Shown here in pieces: positions 38,177 through 48,589 of a stretch of DNA of 64,000 nt. A model generated the notes under the pieces. It was not told the DNA's origin, did not search any database, and worked only from the letters and a program-made list of their open reading frames with translations. Source of the stretch: Inia geoffrensis. Taxonomy: Eukaryota; Chordata; Mammalia; Artiodactyla; Iniidae. The stretch is taken from assembly GCA_036417435.1 (NCBI GenBank), contig JAZAQT010000221.1, forward strand, positions 248,001 to 312,000, read 5' to 3'. A program made the position numbers and the translations under genes. How positions within the stretch are numbered: position 1 is the stretch's first letter; every line of letters starts with the position of its first letter.

Positions 38177-39911
38177 CCGGTATTAGTGATATCTTATGAT
38201 GTTTCTTTTTCTGTGTGACTTATTTCACTTAGAATCATCATAACTAAATCCTGTCATTATGCTGCTACTGGTGTGTTGCCATGGATTTCATTGTTGAGTG
38301 ATATTCCATTGTAGGGATGTACCACAACTTCTATATCCATTTTTCTCTTTCTGGGCTATTAAAGTTGTACCATAGTCAAGGATCCCGTACACAGAGCAGC
38401 CCCAAACTTTGGTGTGGCTGTGTCTTTTTCATTTAAATTTTCCGAATCTATAGCACCATAAGTGGAAGTGCCCTAGGCTCTCTAGCTTGGTTTTTTCTTT
38501 GTTCCAGGAAACACCATCCACTTATCCAGAGTGGCTGTTGGCAATTTACATCCCGCCCATCAGCATAACAAGGCTGCCGGTTCTCCATGGCCTGTCCTGC
38601 CTCTCTGGATTTTACACATTTTTCGGACGGCCCTTTGGATCGGTGGGAAGTGAGACTTCTTGTAGGGCAGATTTCCATTGCAGGCTTGCTTGGTTGGCCA
38701 AAAAGGGCGTATGCGTTTTTTCCTGAATATATTCAGGAAAAAACGCATACGCCCTTTTTGGCCAAGTGCATCACTGTGGAACTGCTGCCTCTTTTCCTAC
38801 GCTTTCAGAGCAATTCTTATCTACCCCCTGATATCTGTTTTCTGCAATTCTGCGTCGCGTTCAAGTCCTCTTCACAGCCTTCCTTCAATAAATTTTTGGA
38901 TGATAGGGGTCATTTGGAACTCTGCAGGATTGTGAGTTACAGTGCCAAAGATCTCCTTTTCTCAACTCGCTTTCTTGTGAGATGACCACAAACCCGAAGA
39001 ATTGCTTCAGGCCCTAATCTCGTTCCGGCATGGCAAGCTGAGCCTTTGGTGAACTCTTCTTCCTGTAGGGAAATCAGAGTTCAATGTGCCAGTCCAAACA
39101 CATCGAGTTAGCCGCTCATTGGTTCTCCTTATTCCTGTTGATCTTCCACAGAAATTGCAAACTGTGCCAAACAAGAGGTCAAAGGCACTGACTCTCCAAG
39201 TGGGGAGAATGTTAATATCGCATCTGGAACGGCGAACTCGAGTACCAGGGGGCGAAAATGGCGATGAGTTTTAGAAATTATGCCTGATCACTTCGTGGAC
39301 CATATTCTGGGTTTTCCATGCATATTTTAGCTGAAGGATAAATCCCTTAAACGTGGAGATTTGGGACCCGTGGAATGGGAACCATGCACCATTACCTCAA
39401 AGGGTCTGCATTCCCTCACCAATACTATCAGCCCCAAGTGTCCAGCCTTATCTCTCCCCCAGCTGTGGATGTAGAGGTGGTAAATCCAAGATTCCTCACA
39501 AGCCCTGAAGGACTTATTTAAGAATTTCTCTCTATTTCACAGTCCTTGTGTTTTGTTTTTCAAATTTATTTTTATAAGGGGATTTAGCTTATTGACACTG
39601 CTGTGTGTATGCGGCTGTACACAAATGATTTTCTTATGGAGACCTATAAATGTATGGGTTTTAATTTTCTTCATAGTCAGGCATATTCCAAGGTGTTGAA
39701 TACTGGGTGTTGAGTCCATTTCGTTGAGGAAGGAGTAGGTCTTGTCTAATATATATTTGGCTTATGGAATGGTATCTGTCCTAATGTGAACCTCTGGTTT
39801 TATGCAGCCTCCCCACTGTCCTTTCCCCTTAAGCAAGTATAAGTTTCTTTTGTAAATGTGAGACTCTGTTGTGATTTGTAATGCAGTTCACACGTAGCCG
39901 TGTTTACATTC
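38177..39911. repeat. Satellite unit 23 (1,735 bp)
   Basis: Perfect palindrome 38694-38765. The 5' half pairs with unit 24 (CTTATCCAGAG, GTAGGGCAGAT); the 3' half pairs with units 21-22. This places an exchange point inside the unit. Confidence 0.95.
39244..39263 (+). promoter_or_regulatory. CTCF-core-like plus YY1-like motif (unit 23)
   Basis: Core 39244-39254, YY1-like motif 39255-39263. Every later unit has ATCAGGGG at this place, so the CTCF-like core does not recur downstream. Confidence 0.25.
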
Positions 39912-41646
39912 CCGGTATTAGTGATATCTTATGATGTTTCTTTTTCTGTGTGACTTATTTCACTTAGAATCATCATAACTAAATCCTGTCATTATGCTGC
40001 TACTGGTGTGTTGCCATGGATTTCATTGTTGAGTGATATTCCATTGTAGGGATGTACCACAACTTCTATATCCATTTTTCTCTTTCTGGGCTATTAAAGT
40101 TGTACCATAGTCAAGGATCCCGTACACAGAGCAGCCCCAAACTTTGGTGTGGCTGTGTCTTTTTCATTTAAATTTTCCGAATCTATAACACCATAAGTGG
40201 AAGTGCCCTAGGCTCTCTAGCTTGGTTTTTTCTTTGTTCCAGGAAACACCATCCACTTATCCAGAGTGGCTGTTGGCAATTTACATCCCGCCCATCAGCA
40301 TAACAAGGCTGCCGGTTCTCCATGGCCTGTCCTGCCTCTCTGGATTTTACACTTTTTTCGGACGGCCCTTTGGATCGGTGGGAAGTGAGACTTCTTGTAG
40401 GGCAGATTTCCATTGCAGGCTTGCTTGGTTGGCCAAAAAGGGCGTATGCGTTTTTTCCTGAATATATTCAGGAAAAAACGCATACGCCCTTTTTGGCCAA
40501 GTGCATCACTGTCGAACTGCTGCCTCTTTTCCTACGCTTTCAGAGCAATTCTTATCTACCCCCTGATATCTGTTTTCTGCAATTCTGCGTCGCGTTCAAG
40601 TCCTCTTCACAGCCTTCCTTCAATAAATTTTTGGATGATAGGGGTCATTTGGAACTCTGCAGGATTGTGAGTTACAGTGCCAAAGATCTCCTTTTCTCAA
40701 CTCGCTTTCTTGTGAGATGACCGCAAACCCGAAGAATTGCTTCAGGCCCTAATCTCGTTCCGGCATGGCCCGCTGAGCCTTTGGTGAATTCTTCTTCCTG
40801 TAGGGAAATCAGAGTTCAATGTGCCCGTCCAAACACATCGAGTTAGCCGCTCATTGGTTCTCCTTATTCCTGTTCATCTTCCACAGAAATTGCAAACTGT
40901 GCCAAACAAGAGGTCAAAGGCACTGACTCTCCAAGTGGGGAGAATGTTAATATCGCATCTGGAACGGCAAACTCGAGTATCAGGGGGCGAAAATGGCGAT
41001 GAGTTTTAGAAATTATGCCTGATCACTTCGTGGACCATATTCTGGGTTTTCCATGCATATTTTAGCTGAAGGATAAATCCCTTAAACGTGGAGATTTGGG
41101 ACCCGTGGAATGGGAACCATGCACCATTACTTCAAAGGGTCTGCATTCCCTCACCAATAGTATCAGCCCCAAGTGTCCAGCCTTATCTCTCCCCCAGCTG
41201 TGGATGTAGAGGTGGTAAATCCAAGATTCCTCACAAGCCCTGAAGGACTTATTTAAGAATTTCTCTCTATTTCACAGTCCTTGTGTTTTGTTTTTCAAAT
41301 TTATTTTTATAAGGGGATTTAGCTTGTTGACACTGCTGTCTGTATGGTGCTGTACACAAATGATTTTCTTATGGAGACCTATAAATGTATGGGTTTTAAT
41401 TTTCTTCATAGTCAGGCATATTCCAAGGTTTTGAATACTGGGTGTTGAGTCCATTTGGTTGAGCAAGGAGTAGGTCTTGTCTAATATATATTTGGCTTAT
41501 GGAATGGTATCTGTCCTAATGTGAAACTCTGGTTTTATGCAGCCTCCCCACTCTCCTTTCCCCTTAAGCAAGCATAAGTTTCTTTTGTAAATGTGAGACT
41601 CTGTTGTGTTTTGTAATGCAGTTCACACGTAGCCGTGTTTACATTC
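39912..41646. repeat. Satellite unit 24 (1,735 bp)
   Basis: Perfect palindrome 40429-40500. The 5' half is a near-copy of unit 23. The 3' half returns to the general common type, with CTTGTTGACAC shared only with unit 25. Confidence 0.95.
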
Positions 41647-43381
41647 CCGGTATTAGTGATAGCTTATGATGTTTCTTTTTCTGTGTGACTTATTTCACTT
41701 AGAATCATCATAACTAAATCCTGTCATTATGCTGCTACTGGTGTGTTGCCATGGATTTCATTGTTGAGTGATATTCCATTGTAGGGATGTACCACAACTT
41801 CTATATCCATTTTTCTCTTTCTGGGCTATTAAAGTTGTACCATAGTCAAGGATCCCGTACACAGAGCAGCCCCAAACTTTGGTGTGGCTGTGTCTTTTTC
41901 ATTTAAATTTTCCGAATCTATAGCACCATAAGTGGAAATGCCCTAGGCTCTCTAGCTTGGTTTTTTCTTTGTTCCAGGAAACACCATCCACTTCTCCAGA
42001 GTGGCTGTTGGCAATTTACATCCCGCCCATCAGCATAACAAGGCTGCCGGTTCTCCACGGCCTGTCCTGCCTCTCTGGATTTTACACTTTTTTCGGACGG
42101 CCCTTTGGATCGGTGGGAAGTGAGACTTCCTTGTAGTGCGGATTTCCATTGCAGGCTTGCTTGGTTGGCCAAAAAGGGCGTATGCGTTTTTTCCAGAATA
42201 TATTCAGGAAAAAACGCATACGCCCTTTTTGGCCAAGTGCATCACTGTCGAACTGCTGCCTCTTTTCCTACGCTTTCCGAGCAATTCTTATCTACCCCCT
42301 GATATCTGTTTTCTGCAATTCTGCGTCGCGTTCAAGTCCTCTTCACAGCCTTCCTTCAATAAATTTTTGGATGATAGGGGTCATTTGGAACTCTGCAGGA
42401 TTGTGAGTTACAGTGCCAAAGATCTCCTTTTCTCAACTCGCTTTCTTGTGAGCTGACCGAAAACCCGAAGAATTGTTTCAGGCCCTAATCTCGTTCCGGC
42501 ATGGCCCGCTGAGCCTTTGGGGAATTCTTCTTCCTGTAGGGAAATCAGAGTTCAATGTGCCCGTCCAAACACATCGAGTTAGCCGCTCATTGGTTCTCCT
42601 TATTCCTGTTGATCTTCCACAGAAATTGCAAACTGTGCCAAACAAGAGGTCAAAGGCACTGACTCTCCAAGTGGGGAGAATATTAATATCGCATCTGGAA
42701 CGGCGAACTCGAGTATCAGGGGGCGAAAATGGCGATGAGTTTTAGAAATTATGCCTGATCACTTCGTGGACCATATTCTGGGTTTTCCATGCATATTTTA
42801 GCTGAAGGATAAATCCCTTAAACGTGGAGATTTGGGACCCGTGGAATGGGAACCATGCACCATTACCTCAAAGGGTCTGCATTCCCTCACCAATAGTATC
42901 AACCCCAAGTGTCCAGCCTTATCTCTCCCCCAGCTTTGGTGTAGAGGTGGTAAATCCAAGATTCCTCACAAGCCCTGAAGGACTTATTTAAGAATTTCTC
43001 TCTATTTCACAGTCCTTGTGTTTTGTTTTTCAAATTTATTTTTATAAGGGGATTTAGCTTGTTGACACTGCTGTGTGTATGGTGCTGTACACAAATGATT
43101 TTCTTATGGAGACCTATAAATGTATGGGTTTTAATTTTCTTCATAGTCTGGCATATTCCAAGGTTTTGAATACTGGGTGTTGAGTCCATTTGGTTGAGCA
43201 AGGAGTAGGTCTTGTCTAATATATATTTGGCTTATGGAATGGTATCTGTCCTAATGTGAACCTCTGGTTTTATGCAGCCTCCCCACTCTCCTTTCCCCTT
43301 AAGCAAGCATAAGTTTCTTTTGTAAATGTGAGACTCTGTCGTGTTTTGTAATGCAGTTCACACGTAGCCGTGTTTACATTC
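41647..43381. repeat. Satellite unit 25 (1,735 bp)
   Basis: Palindrome 42165-42236 has one mispair (TTCCAGAA). CTTTCCGAGC near 42274 is shared only with unit 37, twelve units away. The last ~70 bp start the three-unit block. Confidence 0.95.
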
Positions 43382-43601
43382 CCGGTATTAGTGATATCCT
43401 ATGATGTTTCTTTTTCTGTGTGACTTAGTTCACTTAGAATCATCATAACTAAATCCTGTCATTATGCTGCTACTGGTCTGTTGCCATTGATTTCATTGTT
43501 GAGTGATATTCCATTGTAGGGATGTACCACAACTTCTATATCCATTTTTCTCTTTCTGGGCTATTAAAGTTGTACCATAGTCAAGGATCCCGTACACAGA
43601 G

Positions 43602-43625
43602 CAGCCCCAAACTTTGGTGTGGCTG
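43602..43625. repeat. Small bulged inverted repeat (representative; one per unit)
   Basis: CAGCC-CCAAA, a single C, TTTGG, a TGT bulge and GGCTG form a 10-bp interrupted stem inside the L1-derived part. It is kept in nearly all units; unit 9 has CCAATCTTTGG. A minor structure beside the 72-bp palindrome. Confidence 0.55.
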
Positions 43626-43899
43626 TGTCTTTTTCATTTAAATTTTCCGAATCTATAGCACCATAAGTGGAAGTGCCCTAGGCTCTCTAGCTTGGTTTTT
43701 TCTTTGTTCCAGGAAACACCATCCACTTCTCCAGAGTGGCTGTTGGCAATTTACATCCCGCCCATCAGCATAACAAGGCTGCTGGTTCTCCACGGCCTGT
43801 CCTGCCTCTCTGGATTTTACACTTTTTTCGGACGGCCCGTTGGATCGGTGGGAAGTGAGACTTCCTTGTAGTGCGGATTTCCATTGCAGGCTTGCTTGG

Positions 43900-43971
43900 T
43901 TGGCCAAAAAGGGCGTATGCGTTTTTTCCTGAATATATTCAGGAAAAAACGCATACGCCCTTTTTGGCCAA
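43900..43971. repeat. 72-bp perfect palindrome with TATA centre (representative; one per unit)
   Basis: Two 34-base arms, beginning TTGGCCAAAAAGGGCG and ending CCCTTTTTGGCCAA, are exact reverse complements around TATA, and pairing stops abruptly outside. The 37 copies start at 519, 2254, 3988, 5724, 7461, 9195, 10929, 12665, 14399, 16135, 17871, 19607, 21342, 23077, 24812, 26547, 28283, 30018, 31753, 33488, 35223, 36959, 38694, 40429, 42165, 43900, 45636, 47372, 49108, 50844, 52580, 54316, 56052, 57788, 59524, 61259 and 62995. Seventeen are perfect (units 2, 12, 14, 16, 17, 21-24, 26, 28, 29, 31-34, 37). It could extrude as a cruciform in DNA or fold as a hairpin in RNA. Confidence 0.97.
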
Positions 43972-44092
43972 GTGCATCACTGTCGAACTGCTGCCTCTTT
44001 TCCTACGCTTTCAGAGCAATTCTTATCTACCCCCTGATATCTGTTTTCTGCAATTCTGCGTCACGTTCAAGTCCTCTTCACAGCCTTCCTTC

Positions 44093-44764
44093 AATAAATT
44101 TTTGGATGATAGGGGTCATTTGGAACTCTGCAGGATTGTGAGTTACAGTGCCAAAGATCTCCTTTTCTCAACTCACTTTCTTGTGAGCTGACCGCAAACC
44201 CGAAGAATTGCTGCAGGCCCTAATCTCGTTCCGGCATGGCCCGCTGAGCCTTTGGTGAATTCTTCTTCCTGTAGGGAAATCAGAGTTCAATGTGCCCGTC
44301 CAAACACATCGAGTTAGCCGCTCATTGGTTCTCCTTATTCCTGTTCATCTTCCACAGAAATTGCAAACTGTGCCAAACAAGAGGTCAAAGGCACTGACTC
44401 TCCAAGTGCGGAGAATGTTAATATCGCATCTGGAACGGCGAACTCGAGTATCAGGGGGCGAAAATGGCGATGAGTTTTAGAAATTATGCCTGATCACTTC
44501 GTGGACCATATTCTGGGTTTTCCATGCATATTTTAGCTGAAGGATAAATCCCTTAAACGTGGAGATTTGGGACCCGTGGAATGGGAACCATGCACCATTA
44601 CCTCAAAGGGTCTGCATTCCCTCACCAATACTATCAGCCCCAAGTGTCCAGCCTTATCTCTCCCCCAGCTGTGGATGTAGAGGTGGTAAATCCAAGATTC
44701 CTCACAAGCCCTGAAGGACTTATTTAAGAATTTCTCTCTATTTCACAGTCCTTGTGTTTTGTTT
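44093..44764. other. Non-L1 or unrecognised part of the unit (representative copy)
   Basis: Between the last recognisable L1 match and the next L1 3' terminus lies about 670 bp that I cannot assign. It starts with an AATAAA, contains the CpG-dense stretch, and ends in CTTATTTAAGAATTTCTC. It has no poly-A, terminal repeats or target-site duplication that I can see, so it could be other L1 sequence too diverged to recognise, or flanking DNA captured when the satellite formed. It is present in every unit. Confidence 0.6.
44191..44471. other. CpG-dense segment of the unit (representative)
   Basis: I count 15 CpG dinucleotides in about 281 bp, unusually many for old mammalian DNA. The segment includes CCGGCATGG, ATCGAG, GCCGCTC, ACGGCGAACTCGAG and GGCGAAAATGGCG. 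It lies in the part of the unit without recognised L1 homology. CpG-to-TpG/CpA changes occur between units here and elsewhere, as expected for methylated DNA. Confidence 0.6.
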
Positions 44765-45800
44765 TTCAAATTTATTTTTATAAGGGGATTTAGCTTATTG
44801 ACACTGCTGTGTGTATGGTGCTGTACACAAATGATTTTCTTATGGAGACCTATAAATGTATGGGTTTTAATTTTCTTCATAGTCAGGCATATTCCTAGGT
44901 TTTGAATACGGGGTGTTGAGTCCATTTCGTTGAGCAAGGAGTAGGTCTTGTCTAATATATATTTGGCTTATGGAATGGTATCTGTCCTAATATGAACCTC
45001 TGGTTTTATGCAGCCTCCCCACTCTCCTTTCCCCTTAAGCAAGCATAAGTTTCTTTTGTAAATGTGAGACTCTGTCGTGTTTTGTAATGCAGTTCACACG
45101 TAGCCGTGTTTACATTCCCGGTATTAGTGATATCCTATGATGTTTCTTTTTCTGTGTGACTTAGTTCACTTAGAATCATCATAACTAAATCCTGTCATTA
45201 TGCTGCTACTGGTCTGTTGCCATTGATTTCATTGTTGAGTGATATTCCATTGTAGGGATGTACCACAACTTCTATATCCATTTTTCTCTTTCTGGGCTAT
45301 TAAAGTTGTACCATAGTCAAGGATCCCGTACACAGAGCAGCCCCAAACTTTGGTGTGGCTGTGTCTTTTTCATTTAAATTTTCCGAATCTATAGCACCAT
45401 AAGTGGAAGTGCCCTAGGCTCTCTAGCTTGTTTTTTTCTTTGTTCCAGGAAACACCATCCACTTCTCCAGAGTGGCTATTGGCAATTTACATCCCGCCCA
45501 TCAGCATAACAAGGCTGCTGGTTCTCCACGGCCTGTCCTGCCTCTCTGGATTTTACACTTTTTTCGGACGGCCCGTTGGATCGGTGGGAAGTGAGACTTC
45601 CTTGTAGTGCGGATTTCCATTGCAGGCTTGCTTGGTTGGCCAAAAAGGGCGTATGCGTTTTTTCGTGAATATATTCAGGAAAAAAAGCATACGCCCTTTT
45701 TGGCCAAGTGCATCACTGTCGAACTGCTGCCTCTTTTCCTACGCTTTCAGAGCAATTCTTATCTACCCCCTGATATCTGTTTTCTGCAATTCTGCGTCGC
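44765..45800 (-). mobile_element. Diverged L1 3' end, antisense, as embedded in each unit (representative copy)
   Basis: Read on the + strand this is the reverse complement of an L1 3' end. A T-rich start (poly-A complement) is followed by GACACTGCTGTGTG and TGCTGTACACAAATGATT, matching the cetartiodactyl L1 3' UTR as I remember it. Next come CTCCTTTCCCCTTAAG, CATAAGTTTCTTTTGTA and GTGATATC..TATGATGTTTCT, then GTGACTTA.TTCACTTAGAAT and ATATTCCATTGTAGGGATG. The last part (AGAGTGGCTGTTGGCAATTT, ATTTCCATTGCAGG, TTGGCC, TATTCAGG) falls in the end of ORF2. The segment crosses the unit junction at 45117/45118, so the unit border is arbitrary with respect to L1. It recurs at the same place in every unit, with an estimated length of about 1,040 bp. 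ORF2 is not intact: the match is patchy and full of indels. Confidence 0.8.
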
Positions 45801-46853
45801 GTTCAAGTCCTCTTCACAGCCTTCCTTCAATAAATTTTTGGATGATAGGGGTCATTTGGAACTCTGCAGGATTGTGAGTTACAGTGCCAAAGATCTCCTT
45901 TTCTCAACTCGCTTTCTTGTGAGCTGACCGCAAACCCGAAGAATTGCTTCAGGCCCTAATCTCGTTCCGGCATGGCCCGCTGAGCCTTTGGTGAATTCTT
46001 CTTCCTGTAGGGAAATCAGAGTTCAATGTGCCCGTCCAAACACATCGAGTTAGCCGCTCATTGGTTCTCCTTATTCCTGTTCATCTTCCACAGAAATTGC
46101 AAACTGTGCCAAACAAGAGGTCAAAGGCACTGACTCTCCAAGTGCGGAGAATGTTAATATCGCATCTGGAACGGCGAACTCGAGTATCAGGGGACGAAAA
46201 TGGCGATGAGTTTTAGAAATTATGCCTGATCACTTCGTGGACCATATTCTGGGTTTTCCATGCATATTTTAGCTGAAGGATAAATCCCTTAAACGTGGAG
46301 ATTTGGGACCCGTGGAATGGGAACCATGCACCATTACCTCAAAGGGTCTGCATTCCCTCACCAATACTATCAGCCCCAAGTGTCCAGCCTTATCTCTCCC
46401 CCAGCTGTGGATGTAGAGGTGGTAAATCCAAGATTCCTCACAAGCCCTGAAGGACTTATTTAAGAATTTCTCTCTATTTCACAGTCCTTGTGTTTTGTTT
46501 TTCAAATTTATTTTTATAAGGGGATTTAGCTTATTGACACTGCTGTGTGTATGGTGCTGTACACAAATGATTTTCTTATGGAGACCTATAAATGTATGGG
46601 TTTTAATTTTCTTCATAGTCAGGCATATTCCTAGGTTTTGAATACGGGGTGTTGAGTCCATTTCGTTGAGCAAGGAGTAGGTCTTGTCTAATATATATTT
46701 GGCTTATGGAATGGTATCTGTCCTAATATGAACCTCTGGTTTTATGCAGCCTCCCCACTCTCCTTTCCCCTTAAGCAAGCGTAAGTTTCTTTTGTAAATG
46801 TGAGACTCTGTCGTGTTTTGTAATGCAGTTCACACGTAGCCGTGTTTACATTC
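45118..46853. repeat. Satellite unit 27 (1,736 bp)
   Basis: Palindrome 45636-45707 has two mispairs (TTCGTGAA in the left arm, AAAAAAAGC in the right), both shared with unit 30. GCGTAAGT at 46780 replaces the usual GCATAAGT. Confidence 0.95.
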
Positions 46854-48589
46854 CCGGTATTAGTGATATCCTATGATGTTTCTTTTTCTGTGTGACTTAG
46901 TTCACTTAGAATCATCATAACTAAATCCTGTCATTATGCTGCTACTGGTCTGTTGCCATTGATTTCATTGTTGAGTGATATTCCATTGTAGGGATGTACC
47001 ACAACTTCTATATCCATTTTTCTCTTTCTGGGCTATTAAAGTTGTACCATAGTCAAGGATCCCGTACACAGAGCAGCCCCAAACTTTGGTGTGGCTGTGT
47101 CTTTTTCATTTAAATTTTCCGAATCTATAACACCATAAGTGGAAGTGCCCTAGGCTCTCTAGCTTGGTTTTTTCTTTGTTCCAGGAAACACCATCCACTT
47201 CTCCAGAGTGGCTGTTGGCAATTTACATCCCGCCCATCAGCATAACAAGGCTGCTGGTTCTCCAAGGCCTGTCCTGCCTCTCTGGATTTTACACTTTTTT
47301 CGGACGGCCCGTTGGATCGGTGGGAAGTGAGACTTCCTTGTAGTGCGGATTTCCATTGCAGGCTTGCTTGGTTGGCCAAAAAGGGCGTATGCGTTTTTTC
47401 CTGAATATATTCAGGAAAAAACGCATACGCCCTTTTTGGCCAAGTGCATCACTGTCGAACTGCTGCCTCTTTTCCTACGCTTTCAGAGCAATTCTTATCT
47501 ACCCCCTGATATCTGTTTTCTGCAATTCTGCGTCGCGTTCAAGTCCTCTTCACAGCCTTCCTTCAATAAATTTTTGGATGATAGGGGTCATTTGGAACTC
47601 TGCAGGATTGTGAGTTACAGTGCCAAAGATCTCCTTTTCTCAACTCACTTTCTTGTGAGCTGACCGCAAACCCGAAGAATTGCTGCAGGCCCTAATCTCG
47701 TTCCGGCATGGCCCGCTGAGCCTTTGGTGAATTCTTCTTCCTGTAGGGAAATCAGAGTTCAATGTGCCCGTCCAAACACATCGAGTTAGCCGCTCATTGG
47801 TTCTCCTTATTCCTGTTCATCTTCCACAGAAATTGCAAACTGTGCCAAACAAGAGGTCAAAGGCACTGACTCTCCAAGTGCGGAGAATGTTAATATCGCA
47901 TCTGGAACGGCGAACTCGAGTATCAGGGGGCGAAAATGGCGATGAGTTTTAGAAATTATGCCTGATCACTTCGTGGACCATATTCTGGGTTTTCCATGCA
48001 TATTTTAGCTGAAGGATAAATCCCTTAAACGTGGAGATTTGGGACCCGTGGAATGGGAACCATGCACCATTACCTCAAAGGGTCTGCATTCCCTCACCAA
48101 TACTATCAGCCCCAAGTGTCCAGCCTTATCTCTCCCCCAGCTGTGGATGTAGAGGTGGTAAATCCAAGATTCCTCACAAGCCCTGAAGGACTTATTTAAG
48201 AATTTCTCTCTATTTCACAGTCCTTGTGTTTTGTTTTTCAAATTTATTTTTATAACGGGATTTAGCTTATTGACACTGCTGTGTGTATGGTGCTGTACAC
48301 AAATGATTTTCTTATGGAGACCTATAAATGTATGGGTTTTAATTTTCTTCATAGTCAGGCATATTCCTAGGTTTTGAATACGGGGTGTTGAGTCCATTTC
48401 GTTGAGCAAGGAGTAGGTCTTGTCTAATATATATTTGGCTTATGGAATGGTATCTGTCCTAATATGAACCTCTGGTTTTATGCAGCCTCCCCACTCTCCT
48501 TTCCCCTTAAGCAAGCGTAAGTTTCTTTTGTAAATGTGAGACTCTGTCGTGTTTTGTAATGCAGTTCACACGTAGCCGTGTTTACATTC
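46854..48589. repeat. Satellite unit 28 (1,736 bp)
   Basis: Perfect palindrome 47372-47443. CTATAACACC, CTCCAAGGCC and ATAACGGGAT mark it as the parent or sister of units 31 and 33. Confidence 0.95.

Larger units (their letters stand above)
35436..40498. repeat. Single-unit amplification, 1,735/1,736-bp offset (units 21-24)
   Basis: The 3' halves of units 21, 22 and 23 and the 5' halves of units 23 and 24 are successive near-copies. Shared marks are GTGCCAGTCC, TTGATCTTCC, GCGGCTGTAC and TTGAGGAAGG, then CTTATCCAGAG and GTAGGGCAGAT. The pattern is that of slippage by exactly one unit. Confidence 0.78.
43382..45117. repeat. Satellite unit 26 (1,736 bp), used here as the model unit
   Basis: Internal map: antisense L1 43382 to about 44070; bulged hairpin 43602-43625; perfect palindrome 43900-43971; AATAAA 44093-44098; CpG-dense stretch 44191-44471; TATAAAT 44851-44857; antisense L1 3' end from about 44765. 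It is the first member of the three-unit block. Confidence 0.96.

Noticed and set aside
43900..43971. Palindrome as terminal inverted repeats of a small DNA transposon inserted into the satellite.
   Set aside because: No target-site duplication flanks it, the centre is only four bases, and both the outer TTGGCC and the TATTCAGG core line up with the L1 sequence that continues on either side.
44093..44098. AATAAA as a polyadenylation signal, and TATAAAT (44851-44857) as a core promoter, in every unit.
   Set aside because: Both are expected by chance in T/A-rich L1 sequence, and neither sits beside other promoter or 3'-end elements that would support it.
44334..44338. Inverted CCAAT box (ATTGG in GCTCATTGG), an NF-Y-like site in the CpG-dense segment.
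   Set aside because: The core is good but it is lost in several units (CTCATTCG in units 1, 5, 6, 9 and 10) and there is no second spaced CCAAT; too weak to annotate.
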